This document shows positions 45,275 through 57,351 of a stretch of 64,000 nucleotides of DNA, piece by piece. Numbering within the stretch: position 1 is the stretch's first letter; each line of letters opens with the position of its first letter. Position numbers and translations under genes: made by a program. The notes below the pieces were generated by a model, which searched no databases, was not told the origin of the DNA, and worked only from the letters and a program-made list of their open reading frames with translations. The DNA is taken from the NCBI RefSeq assembly GCF_029784155.1, contig NC_073691.1, positions 121,249,474 to 121,313,473 of the forward strand. Reading direction: 5' to 3'. This DNA is from Uranotaenia lowii (lineage: Eukaryota; Arthropoda; Insecta; Diptera; Culicidae).

Positions 45275-45845
45275 AAAAAAAGTGTACCAGGGAAGACATC
45301 GAAACCCAGATAAGAAAGTCCCGATTTGGTTTTGCGAGTCTCCGAAACATCTGGCGGTCACGCCAGATCTCTCTATGAACAAAAATCCGAATCTTCAACT
45401 CAAACGTCAAATCCGTATTGCTGTACGGGTGCGAAACTTGGTGCACATATGCGGTACCGACGCGAAAACTGCAAGTATTTGTAAACCGCTGCCTGCGGAA
45501 TATCATCCGCGCTTGGTGGCCTGGCAACTGGATCTCGAATGAGGAACATCGCCGGTGTCATCAAAGGGTGCTAGAAATCGAGATTCGGGAACGTAAGTGG
45601 AGATGGATTGGGCACACGCTGCGAAAAGATAAAAACGAGATTTGCAGAGAGGCGCTAGATTGGAATCCAGAAGGTCTTCTTCGATGGCAGGCCCAGAAAC
45701 TCGTGGCGGCGAAGCCTAGCCGCTGAAATCCGAACTGTCGACGAGAATCTTGACTGGGACTAGGTGAAGATGCTGGCTCCAGATCGTCAACAGAGGAGGT
45801 CTTTTACCACGGCCCTATGCACGGGAGGATCGGCGCGGGATCATT
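45275..45845 (+). pseudogene. RTE-like LINE 3' fragment
   Basis: 5'-truncated copy of the LINE family at 30180. 45418-45726 keeps 102 open codons: LLYGCETWCTYAVPTRKLQV, FVNRCLRNIIRAWWPGNWIS and EIEIRERKWRWIGHTLRKDK. Upstream, frames out of register cover the linker around ISLRTKIRI-like sequence. A stop after AAKPSR ends the frame; the family continues to about 45845 (GCGCGGGATCATTAAATAAA). No RT catalytic motif. Confidence 0.75.
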
Positions 45846-45971
45846 AAATAAAAATTAAAAAAACTAATGTTATGATTCATCTTGGTACATCTTTGTACCT
45901 GAGAATAATCACATTTTCGAAGGTGATGAAAAGTGATAGAGAAACATGAGCTATCAACGGAAAAAAGAACT

Positions 45972-46082
45972 TGAGCCGTAAATATCATGAATTTTTCGAA
46001 AAAGATACAACGGCACACCGGCAGGACTTGAACCCGCAATCTCCGCTTCAGTACAACGGCACGTTAGCCAATTTAGCTGGTG
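45972..46082 (-). mobile_element. tRNA-like SINE, copy 2
   Basis: Minus-strand copy of 16932-17048: AAATTGGCTAACGTGCCGTT, GCGGGTTCAAGTCCTGCCGG, then TGCCGTTGTATCTTTTTCGA and CATGATATTTACGGC. Anticodon loop GTACTGA, differing from copy 1. Just beyond it, TTGTACAGTTTTCCCCTA (46094-46110) also occurs at 52149, probably a terminus of another MITE family. Confidence 0.65.
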
Positions 46083-46128
46083 CGTCTTGTACAGTTTTCC
46101 CCTACATTAAACAGACTGTTTGAAAATA

Positions 46129-47410
46129 AAGGGTCAAAATTTGGTCAAGGGAAAACGCGAGTAAATCGGTAAAATCGTTTATTTAAAAAATCAAATTAAA
46201 TTTCCTTTTCAAGTTTAATTAGTATAAAATTCAGGAAAAATATTCAGTTAGGCTTCCGCTTTACCAAATCCTAATTGCCGGGCCTTATGCTAAACCATTG
46301 CCATCAGATTTTGTACAGCCACCTTCTTCGCCGCAGAAAGTCAGTTTGCCTTGAACTGCTACTCGTCCTTAGCAGTTTTTATTGGTCTCCTTAAGGTTCC
46401 GCTTGACAATAGTCCAGTATTTCTCAATTGGGCGGAGCTCTGGCGTGTTGGGAGAGTTCTTGTCCTTGGGAACCACCTGCACGTTGTTGGCGGCGTACCA
46501 CTCCATGGCATTTTTACCGTAATGGCAAGATGCCAAATCCGGCCAAAACAGTACGGAACAACCGTGTTTCTTCAGGAAAAGCAGCGGACGTTTATTCAAA
46601 CACTCTTTCACGTAAATTTCGTGACAGTCCCGGAAGCTATGAAAATGCTGCTTTTCAAGCCACAAGTACAGATGGCTTGCCAAACCAGATATTTCTGCGC
46701 GAACTTTGACAGTTTCATGTTCTTGAAAATATCTGCTACCTTTCCCCTTCCTTTTGTCGTATAAAACACCTGTCCCGGATGCTGCTTGTAGTCGGCTTTG
46801 ACGTAGGTTTCGTCGTCCATTATCACGCAGTCAAACTTCGTCAGCATCGTCGTGTACAGCCTCCGGGATCGCGCTTTGGCCGTCGTATTTTGTTTATCAT
46901 CGCGATTTGGAGTCACTACCTTCTTGTAAGTCGATAGTCCGGCTCGGTTTTTGGCTCGATGCACGGATGTAGACAATACACCCAGCTTATTTGCGGCATC
47001 TCGAAGAGAGAGATTAGGGTTTCGCTTGAAACTACCGGCAACTCTCTTTGTCGTCTCAGCGGCTTCCGGTTTTCGATTTCCCCCCGATCCAGACTTCCTG
47101 GCTGTCGACAGACGTTCCCTAAATACTTTAATTACATTTGTAACGGTTGATTTGGCAACTTTTAGCGATTTTGCCAGCTTTGCGTGCAAGTAGCTCGGAT
47201 TTTCGCGATGCGCGAGCAAAATTTTGATACGCTGCTCTTCTTCCTTGGACGGCTTTTTGTCAACTGAAGGGTGAATTCCAAAATCAAAATAGGAGCAACA
47301 TTCTACACATACACACACCTTCAAAATGAGGGGTGTTCAAGTTTTTTAAATGCAAAATTGAAAGAAATACGTCAAGTTGATATTGACCAAATTTTGACCG
47401 TATCACCCTT
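46129..47410 (-). mobile_element. DD37E Tc1/mariner transposon, copy B (near complete)
   Basis: 1,282 bp between TA dinucleotides (46127-46128, 47411-47412). The right TIR reads AAAGGGTGATACGGTCAAAA on the minus strand; the left TIR has lost six bases (AAAGGGTCAAAATTTGGTCA). Carries the best transposase of the three copies. The DD37E mosquito group is named from the 37-residue spacing seen here. Confidence 0.9.
46369..47324 (-). pseudogene. DD37E transposase, full-length with one frameshift
   Basis: DNA transposase. 47324-46608 gives 238 residues: first helix-turn-helix (EEEQRIKILLAHRENPSYLH to TVTNVIKVFRERL, ~30-75), a basic linker, second helix-turn-helix (NPNLSLRDAANKLGVLSTSV), first catalytic Asp in VIMDDETYVKADYKQ, and KYLVWQAICTCGLKSSIFIA. 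A 4-bp deletion near 46620 (GTCACGAAATT against GTCAACCAAGAAATT in copy A) shifts the frame; the rest lies in 46683-46369 with FWPDLASCHYGKNAMEWYAA and PNTPELRPIEKYW. There are 37 residues between the D of PDLAS and the E of PIEK. Otherwise open to the C-terminus. The true start may be a Met or splice upstream of GIHPSVDKK rather than the Cys-rich MKVCVCVECC. Confidence 0.85.
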
Positions 47411-47412
47411 TA

Positions 47413-48605
47413 TGGCCCATCCTGACAAGCATGATACGGTGAAAGTGATGGAATCTGACGAAGAATCAGTTGTTAAATTGTACGGTGATGGACAAACGCG
47501 GTAGTAAGACGAAATAAACCGAAACAGAAAAAGAAAATTCACAGTAAAATAAAATTACCTTATAATCCTCCCACTTTTAAAGATGCTAATGGGGTGGAGG
47601 AAGGATCCGAAGAACCATCACAGAAAAAATCTTTATAGTTAAATGTTCCATATTTTGAATGATGATGCTAGCACGTCAACAGTAAAAAACTACAGATTTT
47701 AGTTGTTCCAACCAGTACCTAAAGTCCGCTCTAGTTATTGTGATTGATTGTTCATGCTATGCTATGGAAGGCCGCGAAAGGGATTGGATCAGCAGACTCC
47801 ATACTCCCAGCCCGGATGGAATGGAAGCCACCCCGGCGAAAGTTGAATAGTGCAAGCAGTAGCTTTGCATTCTTTCCCACTAACCCTGGGGTATTCTTGC
47901 ATCGGTGAATTACCATCACAGTGCCATGCTTTCGCACAAAGACGGGCGGATTTATGTTGAATAAATTGAAGTGAAATCGAGCATGTCGGAGCGATAAAAA
48001 CGTCTCGTGATACAAATGCCAACGCGCGCGCTACGTTCTGTGCCATGTGTGGCTTTGACTTTATGGCGGAACTATTCTTTTTTCGGAATTCGTGGTTAAG
48101 ATTTGTCGTGTATGTGGCTTCCGGAAACCTTATTGAAAAGAAACGGAGATTAGAATGTGGCAGAAAGGATGGTATTACACATGAAACCAGTGTCTTTATG
48201 CTGGAAAACTGCGCGACAAATATAATACTTTGCAACGACTGGTTTTATGCGTATAGGAACAGTTTCTCCTCCACGTTTTTTATTCGAATGTCTCTCATTC
48301 CGAACGAGTGATTTTATTTTATCGAAACAAATCCACATAATTTTTTCTTAGAACGCAAGGCAGCATTTTAAAAACCTGACAACATGGACGTGATGTATAT
48401 CGATGAAAATCATAAAGCTGTCAATCGTTGGATTAGTTCAAATTTTGTTTAAAAAGAATGCTACTAGTTAGCTTGACCAGCTGTATAGATTAAAACATTA
48501 GGGGAAAACTTTACAGAGCGTGTGAACGTGTATTGAACGATTACGACAATTCGAAGAGCTGATTTACCGAAAGGGCGGACAGAAATATAATAATGGCATT
48601 TGGAA
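47413..48605. other. Unassigned spacer between two DD37E copies
   Basis: About 1.2 kb without recognised motif. Frames of 60-150 codons on both strands overlap one another and show no conserved domain. TTAGGGGAAAACTTTACAG near 48500 resembles the TACAGTTTTCCCCTA terminus at 46094 and 52149 in reverse. Confidence 0.35.
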
Positions 48606-48607
48606 TA

Positions 48608-49389
48608 AAGGGTAATACGGTCAAAATTTGGTCAAGGGAAAAAGCGTGTAAATCGGTAAAATCGTTTATTTAAAAAATCAAATTAAATTTCATTTTCAAG
48701 TTTAGTTAGTATACAATTCAGGAAAAATATTCAGTTTGGCTTACCCCCAGCTTAACCCCTGCCATCAGATTTTGTACAGCCACCATGTCCACCTTCTTCG
48801 CCGCAGAAAGCCAGTTTGCCTTGAACTGCTGCTCGTCCTTAGCAGTTTTTGGGTCTTCTTTAGATTCCGCTTAACAATAGACCAGTACTTTTTCAATTGG
48901 GCGGAGCTCTGGCTTTTTGGGAGGGTTCGTGTCCTTGGGAACCACCTGCACGTTTTTGGCGGCGTAGACTCCATGGCCTTTTTACCGTAATGGCAAGATG
49001 CCAAATCCGGCCAAAACAGTACGGAACAACCGTGTTTCTTCAGGAAAGGCAGCAGATGTTTATTCAAACACTCTTTCACGTAAATTTCATGGTTGACAGT
49101 CCCGGAAGCTATGAAAATGCTGCTTTTCAAGCCACAGGTACAGATGGCTTGCCAAACCAGATATTTTTTTGCGAACTTTGACAGTTTCATGTACTTGAAA
49201 ATATCTGCTTCCTTTCCCCTTCCTGCTGTCCCGGAAGCTGCTTGTAGTCGGCTTTGACGTTAGTTTCGTAAAATAAGAGCAACACACACACACACACCTT
49301 CAATATGAGGGGTGTTCAGGTTTTTTAAAAGCAAAATCGAAAGAAATACGTCAAGTTGATATTGACGAAATTTTGACCGTATCACCCTT
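48608..49389 (-). mobile_element. DD37E transposon, copy C, internally deleted
   Basis: 782 bp with both TIRs (AAAGGGTAATACGGTCAAAA and, from the other end, AAAGGGTGATACGGTCAAAA) between TA pairs at 48606-48607 and 49390-49391. Everything from the start of the transposase to the first catalytic Asp is deleted (junction near 49262). What remains (49190-48765) covers KYLVWQAICTCG, FWPDLASCHYGKKAME and a frameshifted third block ending KKYWSIVKRNLKK. Non-autonomous; could be moved by a relative such as an intact copy B. Confidence 0.9.
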
Positions 49390-49391
49390 TA

Positions 49392-50300
49392 TGATACATA
49401 ATGAGAATAACAATATTACGAGAAATTTTCGCTCAATGTCTTGCATGACGGTGTCTTGTCCGAACCAATCCCGGTAACTGCTGGAATGAGATCGGGGATT
49501 ATCACCGCTGCTTTTACTGACTGGATTTGACTGGATCGATCTACTGTGCACTGAACCGAGGATTGCCGTGGAATCCTTCAACAATGGAGCAACTGAACAA
49601 CTCGACGACCTCACCGGAAGTTCCAAGGCAGCACGTCTTAGATTCATTCTCGGAAAAAGCATATCAATCGAGATCAACACAGTAAATCTCTCCAGTTTCA
49701 TGGTAGCTAGCAACAAATTGAGAAAGTGGAATGCTTCCAGTATCTTGGTAGCCAGATAACGCCTGATGGTGATACCAAGAAAGACATCGAAACCCGGATC
49801 AGATAGACCCGATTTGCATTTGCGAGTCTCCGCAAGATCTGGCGGTCACGTTAGATATCCTTACGAACGAAAATTCGAATCTTCAACTCATACGTCAAAG
49901 TCGTATTGTTGTACGGATGCGAAACTTGGTGCACATATGCGGCGACGGCGCTAAACCTGCATGTACATATTTGTAAATCGCTGCCTGCGGAATATCTGCG
50001 CTTGGTGGCCAGGCAATTGGATCTCAAACGAAGTGCTATATCGCCGGTGTCATCAAAGGGAGCTAGAAATCGAGATTCGGGAACGTAAGTGGAGATGGAT
50101 TGGACACACGCAGCGAAGAGATGAGAACGAGATTTTCAGAGAAACACTTGAATGGAATCCAGAAGGACATCCAAGAAGAGGCAGACGAAGGCAAGCCGCG
50201 GAAATCCGAACTGTCGACCAAGTGAAGACGCTGGCTCCATGTCGTCAACAGTGAAGGTTCTATGCGCCGGAGAATCGATGCAGGATCATAATTTAAAAAT
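49392..50300 (+). pseudogene. RTE-like LINE RT-3' fragment
   Basis: Third copy of the 30-kb LINE family, starting directly after DD37E copy C. Across frames: LHDGVLSEPIPVTAGMR, then a deletion that removes the palm with its catalytic DD, LDDLTGSSKAARLRFILGKS (49590-49660), CFQYLGSQITPDG-like sequence near 49730, LLYGCETWCTYAATA (49906), FVNRCLRNI (49970), EIEIRERKWRWIGHTQRRDE (50060-50120) and WNPEGHPRRGRRRQ. Ends near 50300 at GCAGGATCATAATTTAAAAA, like the 45.8-kb copy. Confidence 0.75.
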
Positions 50301-50455
50301 TATCTTATTAAAATTAATGATTATAATACCAAATGCTTAAAAACATACTAATAAGTTACTGCGTAGCTTTTTGAAATGCACTTTTTGATATCATTATAGG
50401 TAAAACGCCTTCAAGTAGGCAATAAATTAAATTCCTTGGCTGATATCAGGGCAAG

Positions 50456-51600
50456 ATGGCGGCATATACATTTTTTCGAATCCAATATTGGTGCACCTAT
50501 TAAACTGGAACAAGGACGAACTTTCTTATGACTATGCATTCTTATTGTAATGTGGGAGTTAGCAAACAAAAGAAAATTTCGTTTTGATATTCATTTTTTC
50601 TCAAAAATTAACAACATTCAAAATTTGAGCGTTCAACACGAGATCTTGCGCGCATTCTGCCCCCGCATTTTTATTATTTTTAATAAAAATGTATTGGAAG
50701 CTTATGAAATATAATTTTTTTTTAATCCTTCGCTATATCTCGTAACCGGAATGTCTAACATATATCAACGTTCCAGAAAAATGTTCCAAAAAGAACAAAA
50801 CAACAGAGCTGTTCACCCACACCGTGTGGGCCACACGGAAAATTTTATTTTCCGATTAGTTTGAATTTGTTTGAAAAATTAAACAAAATGTGACTTGAAG
50901 ATCTTCCACAAACATTAAAATGTTTCCCCAATGGAAAAATTAAAATGAAAAATTTTATTCAGATATGGGGATTTTTTTTATTATCTGACAATTTGCTCCG
51001 AGGGTCTTCGGATTTTCACCAAAATTTAAAATTTTGTTCGTTTCAGCACCATAAGAAAACATGTGTTTTTGCAGATTTCTAAGTCTTTTATAACTCTTGA
51101 AGGAGTTTTTGGCCCGCTTTGGTGTCTTCAGATGAAAGTTGTGAAATCAATAGGACTATAAAATGAAATATGTTTCAAAAATTTTGGTGATGCAGGCGGT
51201 ACTTTTGGACGTTGTTTTGATCATGTTTACTTTATTTTATACCGAGAATCAATATATAATTTTTTGTTAATATTTTATTTGGATAGTTGGTAAAATTTTA
51301 ATGCGTTTTGAAGTGCTATTTTATATTCTACGTTGAAAATTGACAAGGTAATGGGCATTTGAAAAGAGGGTAATTTTTTTCAAAAAAAAAAAAACTTAAA
51401 CCTTATCTAACTTTAAAATAAAAGTCTTAGAAATCTGCAAAAACACATATTTTCTTATAGTGCTGAAACGAACAAAATCATTTGTTATCGGGAAATTACT
51501 AATATTCGTCAAAAAACTAATGTTTATCCGGTAATTATCTGTTAAATATTACTGTATTTATCTAAAAACTAAAAAATGCGCCCTCAAGTATGCAATGACT
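50456..51600. repeat. MITE related to the TTGATCCCC family, opposite orientation
   Basis: 50740-50800 (TATATCTCGTAACCGGAATG...CGTTCCAGAAAAATGTTCC) is a diverged complement of 45065-45140, and 51540-51600 (AAAATGCGCCCTCAAGTATG) of 44585-44620. Starts near TATCAGGGCAAGATGGCGGC. The two arms around 51050-51110 and 51420-51480 also carry matching inverted stretches (CATGTGTTTTTGCAGATTTC / GAAATCTGCAAAAACACATA). Non-coding. 51601-52190 is unassigned. Confidence 0.5.
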
Positions 51601-52193
51601 TTAGCGCAGTTAACAAACTCCTACCTTCTAAGCTTTGAACGAGCATGTGTCTCGTTGAAAAGTTGCTGAGCAACTGATTGAACTTTGTTCAACTAGGTAA
51701 ATGAATTTACTTCCTTTTTTCTTATATGCCGAAAAAATCGTCGCATACTCAAAACGAAGGTAATAACGAAAGAAGGGCGGACCTTTTGTGCAGAGTGTCG
51801 ATGCAAAAAGGCTTATTTTGAATCAAGTGTATTGTGAAAAAGTTTGTATTTGAAAATGTCTATTTGAAAATGCGAAATTTTCGAAACTTTTGGCAATATG
51901 AGTTTTTGACAAAGTATTAGCTTACAAAAATACGATAAACTTGTTATAATAATTATTGGTGCTACAATAATTATATTGCATAGTATAATTATTCTATGTC
52001 TGACCATCCTTTCTGTTTTTTTTACTAAAATATCATCAAAATTGAGTTTTAACCATTATTTTTATTGTTAGCAAGTCGTAAGTTCAATTTGGTTCTTAAA
52101 TGATTGATAGCGCTGTGAATTGCTTTACTGCTTAGCTGATGCGTTCTGTACAGTTTTCCCCTAAGCGTTTCTTTTGCGAAATACTGGCATAGC

Positions 52194-53143
52194 TATTAGA
52201 CTGAGTCGATTTGGGGTCATTTTTGAATTTCTCAAACCATGGGGTCTAGAAAGCTTTGTACAGGAGTATGTCTTTACGCATTGATGAACGATAAATTCAA
52301 TTGGGTGCTTAGCGAGGTGTTGCATGAAAAGTAGTCATGCAATACTTCGCGAGGCTTCAACAGTTCAACATTTTTTTCAGCACCTTTTCGGGGCCAGACA
52401 ATTACGGGCAATTTTATTTAAAACCCTGGCCAAATCCGGGCATTTGAGTTCAAAATAGATGACCAAAAACCCGGGCAATATCCGGCAAATTTTTGTCAAA
52501 ACCCAGAAATTACTCAACAAAAACCAAGAAAAAAAACTGAAAAAAAAAATTTCTCTTCAAAATTCATTGACAGGTTTAAATCATATTTAAGGCTTCCAAA
52601 AATTTTACATACATAAAAAATTTACTACACAATTTGTGTTTTTTGTTTTTAGTCAAATAAAGAGAATAAATCAATGAAATTTCAATGAAATTCAATGAAA
52701 TCCGGGCATCCGGGACGGGCCGGATTGTTTCCAAATTTTGTAATAAACATCCGGGCAAACGCGGATAAAACCGGGCAACCTTTATTCATCGTTTATCTAT
52801 GCGAAAAGTCATACCCCTGTTAAACAGCTACTAACTTTTTTGCCTAATAATATACGAAGTTACGGTTTTTAACAAATTATTCAGCAGAAAATTTCCTTTC
52901 GAGAATTAATAAATTGGCACAAAAACCATAAGCAAGCTCGGTTCAACAGAAGAAACAAAAATTGTGTTGATTTTTCAGTACAAAATATTCGATTTTTCCA
53001 TGCAAACCCAAAAGTTCAAATTTACTTATGTAAACGTTACTAAAAATTCTGCAAAAAAATATGGATGTGTTTTGAATCAAGGCGATGCTTTTTAGACTAG
53101 GGTTAGAGAAATTCAAAAATGACCCAAAATCGTCTGAGTCTAA
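52194..53143. mobile_element. Long-TIR element with a GCCCGG repeat nested inside
   Basis: Inverted ends of ~45 bp: ATTAGACTGAGTCGATTTGG followed by GGTCATTTTTGAATTTCTC (52195-52238) and the complement at 53099-53143 (GAGAAATTCAAAAATGACCC, AAAATCGTCTGAGTCTAAT), with three or four mismatches. Inside, 52380-52790 is a minus-orientation copy of the TGCCCGG repeat at 3406. No coding. Confidence 0.75.
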
Positions 53144-53417
53144 TGGCCAACTCACCCCGCTGATGCGTAGTAAGTAGTTGGCCCGTGCTGTACAAAAAGT
53201 TGGTATGCGATGATAATATTTCTAATAAATTCTACCCGCTCATCTTCACTATCTTTCATTAATTTTAATTTTCTATCCGTCAATAAAGCTTCATACTTTG
53301 AAGATGTTCTTTCTAAAACAACCGATAAATTAAGCAACAAACATAAAACACAACTTAACATGCACTCTGTTGTGTTGTGAGCCAACTTGGTTGAATGATT
53401 CAACTGAATCAAAGCAA

Positions 53418-53555
53418 TCGAAAGATTCCTTTTTATTCAACCACGATTATCGAAAACGCTCACTTAAGAAGAAGAAAAAGTAAGTTGCTATCGAAATACC
53501 GGTACATGAATTTTTTCATTTACCGTGGTTGAATTAAAAGGAATCTTTCGATTGG
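53418..53555. repeat. Short foldback
   Basis: AATCGAAAGATTCCTTTTTA + TTCAACCACG (53420-53449) pairs with CGTGGTTGAATTAAAAGGAA + TCTTTCGATT (53524-53553), around a 74-base loop. The rest of 53150-54530 has no recognised feature. Confidence 0.75.
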
Positions 53556-54537
53556 ATTCGATTGGATTTTGTATGATTTTGTATGAAAATGGTTGCTTAG
53601 ATATTAACTAGAAGCGGGGTTAATATCTGTTATTTAAATTCATTGGCTCAAAAAAACTAGAAAACATTTTTCATTCATTTTAAAAACCTCTGAGAAACGT
53701 TATTTATAGCAAGTAAAACTAGTTCCCAACTTCAATATTAAACACGATTGTTCGATCAATTAAATTTCCATGCTAGAGACCACCGAAAATGCGTGGGTTC
53801 TATTTACTTCCCAGCAACATGGGTGATTTTATTGTGATAGGGATCAGCTAGGGGACTTTCAAGCGTAGGTATGTTAAAATGAAGCTACGGAAATAAACGA
53901 CATCCATTCATCCGTTTTCGGATCACAGCTGAAAGCCTGAAGCGTTGACGACAATTTCCAGTCAGTTCGGTGACAATTTTGGACATTCGCCGTAGGGCGC
54001 GGTAAAATCTTAGCAAAACAAAGTTCCGATGTTGATTTAGGAGCATCCTGGGAAACTTTCGAATTTCCTTCGTCTGAGTGGCGGGCTCTTTAAGGATGCC
54101 TCATCCATTTCGGTTGTTGACAGAAGACCGTCAATGTTGACCAACATGTGCAAGAAAGGTTCGAATTAAGGGACCGTTATGAGATGGTACCTGATTTCAT
54201 AATTGGCTTGAAATCATTGTTATTTGTTAAGGCAAGTTTTACGGGATAAAGTTTCGGGTGACTTGAATTGGAAATGATTTACACTCGAGGCCAGCTTCAA
54301 AACTTCATTCAATAATGTATGTAAAAAATTCAGAAGCCAAACATAAGTTTTTATTTTTATTTAGTTGAATCATTATGGAGACAATCAGTTCGAGTGGGCG
54401 TTGACTCACGGGAACGTCAAAAATTTTTGCTCCGTGAAAAAGTCGTTCTGAATTAAGTGGAAAAAAGTATAAAAGAGGAAAAACTAATATCAATTCCAGT
54501 TGAAAATAACCGCAAAGGTGTGCGAAATTGTGAAGTG

Positions 54538-54772
54538 TTCTGTACAGCCGTGATACGCCGAAGTGACGTCTATGCCATTTTAAGTTTTCGCCAAGAAAAG
54601 TGTGTTTCTCTTTTTCCGTATTTTCTACTTCTCCGGAAATTTTCATGAAATGTGATACTGTACACAAATCACATTTTACGAAGTGGAGAATGGGGAAAAG
54701 AAAAAGTTTTTATTGGCGAAAACTAGAAAAGGCATGTACGTCACTTCGACATATCACGGCAGTGTAGCAAAA
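54538..54772. repeat. Foldback, ~230 bp
   Basis: CCGTGATACGCCGAAGTGAC...CATTTTAAGTTTTCGCC (54547-54593) pairs imperfectly with GGCGAAAACTAGAAAAGGCA...GTCACTTCGACATATCACGG (54715-54763). The interior pairs further (AAATTTTCATGAAATGTGAT / ATCACATTTTACGAAG). 54773-55160 is unassigned. Confidence 0.7.
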
Positions 54773-55160
54773 AATAACTACCGGAATAACAAAATCAGCT
54801 TCAGAATCTTTGGTAGCAGTAGGTTCCGGAGCATTTGGTAAAGAACTCCATGCTTTTTTCCTTTCAGTATCTTTTGTGGTATTTGCCACATGTTTGGCAT
54901 GGCCGTAGTGATATCTGTAAAACAATGTAAAAAACAAAGAAGAATTTGATATTTGTTCCGGCATAATTTGAACTTTATAATGTCATATTTTCAAAGTAAT
55001 AGGCAAATCTCAATTTTTGTTCAAGTTTTCCAAAATGTATGTTATGAGTTCAATTGATCCCTAGAGTCCAAAAAGATAATTTTTTTCTTCTTAATGGATC
55101 GTGATCATCGCAAAGCACAAAATTATTCTACTTGTCCAATAACTAATAGGGTAATAACAC

Positions 55161-56139
55161 TAGGGGAGAGTGGGGATACTTGATCCCCTTTTCTTATTTT
55201 CACCAAATCTTTTTGGAAAAAAATAGCAACTCGACGTCTTTGATATTTTCTGACAGCTTGTAACTTCAAGTTTCTATGCTCCAAAAATTAGAACGATACT
55301 TGAACCCGTTGATGAACTAGAAGCATTTTCGTGGGAGTAAAAAAATTGCGATTTTTCTGAAGTTAGGGGAGACTTGATCCCCTTTTGAAGGAGACTTGAT
55401 GTTTTATTCAGAAAACCCTAATCCTTGTATAAAAATCAAACAAAACCCCAAGATAGAATGTTAATTAACTATTTTGGTCATGTTTGTTCTCATTTCACAA
55501 TTTATATTAGACATAAGAAGAAAATTCTATAACTTTGTCTCAACGCTATTAATATTGCATACTTAAAGGCGCTATTTTTTATTACTAGGAAAAAATTACT
55601 TATTTTTGCTCTTTTCTTCAGACAATTGTTTGATAAATATTAGTATTTGGATAAATATTATTAATTTCGTGATCAGCAATCATAACGAACAATTCAGAAG
55701 AAGAATATGCCGTTTGGAAGGGGGATCAATTGTACCCAACTCTAGGGGATCAATTATACCCATAATCAACATTTTAGAAAACTTTTTCTGAAAAAAGTTG
55801 AGAGTTTTCCATTGCTTTGAAAATATGGCACTATGAAGTTCATTTTACGCTCGAACGATTGATACATTGGAACAAATATTTTTTTCATGATTTTCCCATG
55901 TAAGGAACATTTTAAAGCGATGAAAAAAGATCTTCAAGTTACATTTTGTGAAATTTTTCAAACAAAGTTCAGTTACTCAAACAATTATTTTGTTAAAATT
56001 TGTTAAACTACAAGCATTGTTATTTTGCTCATTTTGGCACATTTTTCTGGAACATTTGATCTTTGTAAGACATTCCAGTTTCGAGATATAGCTAAGGAAT
56101 CAAGTATCCCCAGGGATCAAGTATCCTCATTCTCCCCTA
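55161..56139. mobile_element. MITE of the TTGATCCCC family, complete
   Basis: Left end TAGGGGAGAGTGGGGATACT + TGATCCCC and right end GGGATCAAGTATCCTCATTC + TCCCCTA are inverted copies of ~27 bp. 979 bp, AT-rich; the internal TTGATCCCCTTTTGAAGGAG motif repeats the terminus near 55370-55400. Copy at 44398-45183 lacks the left end. TSD could be the TA at the tips. Confidence 0.8.
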
Positions 56140-57351
56140 TATATTGAACCATCTTTGGGATTCAACGTTTTATCTAAAAATAAAAATATAGCTCCTTAAA
56201 GCCACATCTTTTCATGTTTCCGAAATAAAAAAAATGTGGTTATGAAATGTTTTTCGTGAAAAGAAAAATAAGCATTCAAGGGGAATTATTTTTAATTCCT
56301 TTCAATACAGACCTCATTGTATAACTTTTTCAATATTTGAAAACGGGAAGAAACACAGTAAGATAATCTCAACCAAAACTTTAAAAGACTAACGAAACTT
56401 ACAAAGCTCAAAAGGCCAAAAATGGAACAAATTTCATAAAATGATGAATACAAAGCTTACAAAATTGCAAAAATTCAAACTTCTCATTTTGTTTTATATT
56501 TTATGTGAACCCGAGCAAGACTGGGTAAATTCGTAGTTCATTCATTGAAGTTCATTTTTATATTTGAATCTCCGTACAGTTCGAAGCAATATCATAAAAA
56601 ACTTCATGAGAAAGGGGCAATAAAAAAAATTTATCATCACCCAATGAAAGCCTGTTGTTAAAAAAAATTACAGGTTTAACGCAATGTTTCCTCTTACTGA
56701 CCAACTCCAGCAGAAGAAACGAAAAATAAAAAAGGAAAAAAAAAAGCTGTCGAAAGGATAATATGCAGGTTCGATGTTCGCACATTTACGAATTATTTAC
56801 CTGTTAACAACTGATTACTGCCGATTATGGATTTCACATCGAGTTCTGCGGCATGAACGAAACAAAATTACAAAGGAAGTATCGGTAACGGGATTGGCGC
56901 TTTTTTCTTCTCCCAAAGCAAAAAACAATTGGGTAGGGATAAAAAATTCACACGCTCTTGTATCGTGATCCCAGGTTTGAATGCTATAGAAGGCCGTAGT
57001 GATGTCGATATGAATTCTGAAACTTTTTAAACTTGATGAAGCTATTAAACTATGTAAAATTTCGTAGTTTGTTTGAGTCTTAGTTTGGGCTTCCAAGAAA
57101 AGTAAGGATATTTTGGTATTTAGCGTGATTCTAGGTTGATCGTGTTGAAATTCTTAATCATTTTCATTCTCACATGTCGAAAATGATTGAAATCGGTCAT
57201 TATTTGACGAAATGGCATACATTTCAAGATAAGCGTTCCGCATCAATAACGTAACTTAACTTGGAAACAAATTCATATGTCGCTTGTTTTGAAATTCACA
57301 TGAAATCCAATAAACCTTCCAGAGGATTTTTTCCGATCTCTTAAAAAAGTT
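56140..57351. other. Unassigned AT-rich DNA
   Basis: No gene recognised. GAACCCGAGCAAGACTGGGT at 56508 resembles the CCCGAGCAGACT terminus at 57352 and may be an isolated end of that MITE family. Confidence 0.3.

Noticed and set aside
47752..48338. Overlapping 60-150-codon frames on both strands between the DD37E copies
   Set aside because: They overlap each other in several frames and none shows a domain or coding bias visible by eye.
53152..53412. 86-codon minus-strand frame
   Set aside because: No known motif; bounded by foldback elements; likely chance.
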